From: an uncultured Lachnospiraceae bacterium
GTDB lineage: Bacteria > Bacillota > Clostridia > Lachnospirales > Lachnospiraceae
Direction: 5' to 3'
DNA: 9,612 bases
Assembly: GCA_958405355.1 (NCBI GenBank)
Contig: CATYEA010000063.1
Span: 1 to 9,612, forward strand
Made by a program: the position numbers and the translations under genes. The notes beneath the pieces are model-generated. The model was not told the DNA's origin. It searched no databases and worked only from the letters and a program-made list of their open reading frames with translations. Shown piece by piece: positions 7,782 through 9,612 of this stretch (within the stretch, counting starts at the first letter, position 1; every line of letters begins with the position of its first letter).

Positions 7782-8660
7782 ATGAATACACAACAGTTAG
7801 AAAGTTTCGTTCAGGTCGCTGAAAATCTGAATTTTGCAAGGGCTGCTGAGGTTTTGAATATTACCCAGTCTGCTGTTTCACGTCAGATTAATTCCCTTGA
7901 AGACGAGCTGGGAACCAAGTTATTCCACCGCTCCACAAGAACTGTTTCCCTGACTCCGGCCGGCATCAGTTTCCTCGATGATGCCAAAGAAGTTCTCAAA
8001 CGATTACAGATTGCTGCTTTCAAAATACAAAACAATACGAAAGCCACTATTCAAATTATTTCAATCGGATGCAGTAATGAATCCTGTTTGATTCCATTAT
8101 CCAGGATTCTTTATCAATGCCGATTGCAGATACCTGAATTACATCCTTTTGTCAGAGTCATCCCCTACAGATCCATCCTGAATCTTTTTATTCATGGAGA
8201 AATTGACGTGCTTTTTGGATTTAAAGATGACATTCCTGTGCGGGATGGCGTTGTTTATAAAGAACTCATTAAAATCCCCATCTGCTGTGTTATTCCAAAC
8301 GAACATCCCAATGCACAAAAAAATGAAGTGAGTGAAGAAGAGCTGCTTTCAGAAAATATGATTATATGTAATTCTTATGAAATTCCGTCAAAAGTGGCGG
8401 ATATTCAAAATCGCCTGGGAAACAAATTATTGCCGGATTCTACCTATTACTGTGAAAATCTACAGGTAATGATTTCTCTGGTCCAGGCCGGCTACGGTTT
8501 TGCCATATTGCCGGATAAGGCTTCTGTCGATTCCGGACTGACTTTTGTCCATCTATCCGGATACGAACCTATATCCTATGGAATTTTTTATAAAAGTGCC
8601 TCTAAAAACCCATTGATTAAAAAATTTGTATCTATTGTACAGGGAAAAAATAATGCTTGA
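7782..8660 (+). CDS. LysR-family transcriptional regulator
   Basis: The 292 residues are normal LysR length. The N-terminal winged helix-turn-helix is canonical (FARAAEVLNITQSAVSRQI at about 18-36, then LEDELGTKLFHRSTR and VSLTPAG), followed by a linker helix to about residue 85. The type 2 periplasmic-binding-protein-like effector domain starts near IQIISIGCSNES and includes DVLFGFKDD and a C-terminal VQAGYGFAILPD stretch. LysR tetramers bind a small ligand and switch nearby, often divergent, genes. GGAGGT lies 7 bases before the ATG and a good sigma-A promoter precedes it. The divergent neighbour is the MarR-led operon, the natural target candidate. The ligand cannot be deduced. No clear terminator follows. 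Confidence 0.95.
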   Translation: MNTQQLESFVQVAENLNFARAAEVLNITQSAVSRQINSLEDELGTKLFHRSTRTVSLTPAGISFLDDAKEVLKRLQIAAFKIQNNTKATIQIISIGCSNESCLIPLSRILYQCRLQIPELHPFVRVIPYRSILNLFIHGEIDVLFGFKDDIPVRDGVVYKELIKIPICCVIPNEHPNAQKNEVSEEELLSENMIICNSYEIPSKVADIQNRLGNKLLPDSTYYCENLQVMISLVQAGYGFAILPDKASVDSGLTFVHLSGYEPISYGIFYKSASKNPLIKKFVSIVQGKNNA

Positions 8661-8682
8661 AAAAAAGAGAAAATAATTATCA

Positions 8683-8705
8683 GAGAAGTGACTGCTTGAC
8701 TTCTC
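8683..8705. promoter_or_regulatory. Perfect inverted repeat, candidate TetR operator
   Basis: GAGAAGT (8683-8689) and ACTTCTC (8699-8705) are exact reverse complements with a 9-base spacer. The right arm overlaps the -35 box of the tetR-type promoter, the arrangement expected for autorepression. No T-run follows, so a terminator for the lysR-type gene is less likely. Confidence 0.5.
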
Positions 8706-8725
8706 CCTATCAGAAATGCTACACT
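8696..8725 (+). promoter_or_regulatory. Probable promoter of the tetR-type gene
   Basis: TTGACT (8696-8701) and TACACT (8720-8725) are separated by 18 bases. The start codon is about 40 bases downstream behind AAGGAG. Both hexamers are close to consensus, with slightly long spacing. Confidence 0.6.
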
Positions 8726-8765
8726 TGTATCATATATTGGAAATTTTTACGAAGGAGAAATAGAA

Positions 8766-9293
8766 ATGGATAAACGAAAGGAAGCAAATCTGCACGTTAA
8801 AAACAGTATCGTCGGCGCACTCATTGATTTGATGAAAGAGAAAAATTTTGAAGACATCTCCGTTTCCGAAATTACAATCCGCGCCGGGGTTTCCCGTGTT
8901 TCTTACTACCGTAATTTCGATAGTAAAGAAGACATTTTAATCGGGAGTTTAAAGGATTTAATGTCCCGGTTTACCGAAGAAATCAATGCCATTCCAAGCC
9001 ATACACCAACACGCCGTGTCATGACAGTTTTCTTCCGTGTTGCCAGAGAAAACGCGTCCATTTTCAATCTTCTCCATCAGGCAGGTATGGACAGCCAGAT
9101 TCAGGAGAACCTGGACCAATTTATTCTTTCCTGCTCCCATTTTCCGTCTCTGGACCGCCGTCGGACCTATCCGGCCTACCTGTTTTCCGGCGCTCTTTTC
9201 CGGCTTTTGATTCGATGGTATTCAGGTGGTATGACTGAAAATGACACAGAACTTTCGAACATTTTCTGTCAGTATATGGACGGACTGCTCTAA
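8766..9293 (+). CDS. TetR-family transcriptional regulator
   Basis: The 175 residues open with a TetR DNA-binding domain: helix 1 VKNSIVGALIDLMKEKNFEDI (about 12-32, partly), then helix-turn-helix SVSEITIRAGVSRVSYYRNF (33-52) and the KEDIL turn. The ligand/dimer domain is all-helical, and its final part, SGALFRLLIRWYSGGMTEND, resembles the TetR C-terminal type found in DhaS-like regulators. AAGGAG lies 8 bases before the ATG. An inverted repeat over the -35 box suggests autorepression. No transporter or enzyme gene lies downstream on its strand in the window, so its target may be only itself or a distant gene. Its TAA overlaps the holA stop codon on the other strand. Confidence 0.93.
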   Translation: MDKRKEANLHVKNSIVGALIDLMKEKNFEDISVSEITIRAGVSRVSYYRNFDSKEDILIGSLKDLMSRFTEEINAIPSHTPTRRVMTVFFRVARENASIFNLLHQAGMDSQIQENLDQFILSCSHFPSLDRRRTYPAYLFSGALFRLLIRWYSGGMTENDTELSNIFCQYMDGLL

Positions 9294-9612
9294 ACCGAAA
9301 ACCGCACAATCAATAATTCTACAGCCATACGGTCGTTCAAACGCCCTGTTTTTACATCTTCTTCCCGTTGTACGCAGACTTCCACCGCCTGTCGAAGTTC
9401 TGCCAGGGAAAAATGCTGACACAGGGCCTTATTTTTCCGCACAATAAAATCCCGGACACCCATACGCTCGGCAATAACATGATCCGGATACCCCTTATTC
9501 TGTAAATCTTTTATCTGGTAAAGCTGATTAAACTGACGTGTGATCCAGTAAAGAATCCGCATCGGCGCCTCTTTCTGCCCAATCAAATCATAATAAAGCT
9601 TTAAGGCCTTTG
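9290..9612 (-). CDS. holA: DNA polymerase III delta subunit, C-terminal part (5' end beyond window)
   Basis: About 106 C-terminal residues are visible, from ...KALKLYYDLIGQKEAPMRI onward, with the frame open to the right edge. Diagnostic stretches of the HolA C-terminal helical domain are PMRILYWITRQFNQLYQIKDL, split here as PMRILYWITRQ and FNQLYQIKDL, then GYPDHVIAERMGVRDFIVRK, FSLAELRQAVEVC and DVKTGRLNDRMAVELLIV. Delta is the clamp-loader subunit that opens the sliding clamp. This domain makes the collar of the clamp-loader pentamer; the clamp-contacting N-terminal part is outside the window. The gene converges with the tetR-type gene, and the two stop codons overlap by three bases. It is a housekeeping anchor showing that the right edge is core chromosome. 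Confidence 0.92.
   Translation of the reverse strand, partial: KALKLYYDLIGQKEAPMRILYWITRQFNQLYQIKDLQNKGYPDHVIAERMGVRDFIVRKNKALCQHFSLAELRQAVEVCVQREEDVKTGRLNDRMAVELLIVRFSV

Overview
The window looks like chromosomal DNA from a low-to-moderate G+C Clostridia, most likely a Lachnospiraceae-type gut anaerobe. This is inferred from protein style (GroES/GroEL, Hsp20, the cytidylate-kinase-like protein, the ABC exporter linker), strong AGGAGG-type ribosome binding sites, sigma-A style promoters and a CIRCE heat-shock operator. No mobile element, CRISPR array, tRNA or rRNA was seen. No gene-free stretch exceeds 300 bases; the longest gaps are about 110-175 bases and their contents are listed.

Positions 1-2941, minus strand: two overlapping genes for a heterodimeric ABC exporter. 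The upstream half (1169-2941) is complete and has a degenerate ATPase site. The downstream half runs off the left edge before its ATPase domain. Positions 2971-5648, minus strand: a heat-shock block read in the order hsp20, groES, groEL. It has one recognisable promoter and one CIRCE operator, both upstream of hsp20, and a strong terminator after groEL. Two long hairpins fill the hsp20-groES gap.

Positions 5659-7620, minus strand: a four-gene operon of a MarR-type regulator, a 42-residue basic protein, a cytidylate-kinase-like P-loop protein and a class I SAM-dependent methyltransferase. The last two overlap by 4 bp, and the operon ends in a terminator just before the CIRCE promoter. A LysR-type regulator (7782-8660, plus strand) is divergent from it, and a long imperfect dyad sits in the shared upstream region. 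A TetR-type regulator (8766-9293, plus strand) has its own promoter overlapped by a perfect 7-bp inverted repeat. It converges on the 3' end of holA (DNA polymerase III delta subunit, minus strand, cut by the right edge), and their stop codons overlap.

I do not see a clearly new system. The best leads are the single-CIRCE hsp20-groESL layout with structured intercistronic RNA, and the MarR / small protein / kinase-like / methyltransferase operon of unknown role.
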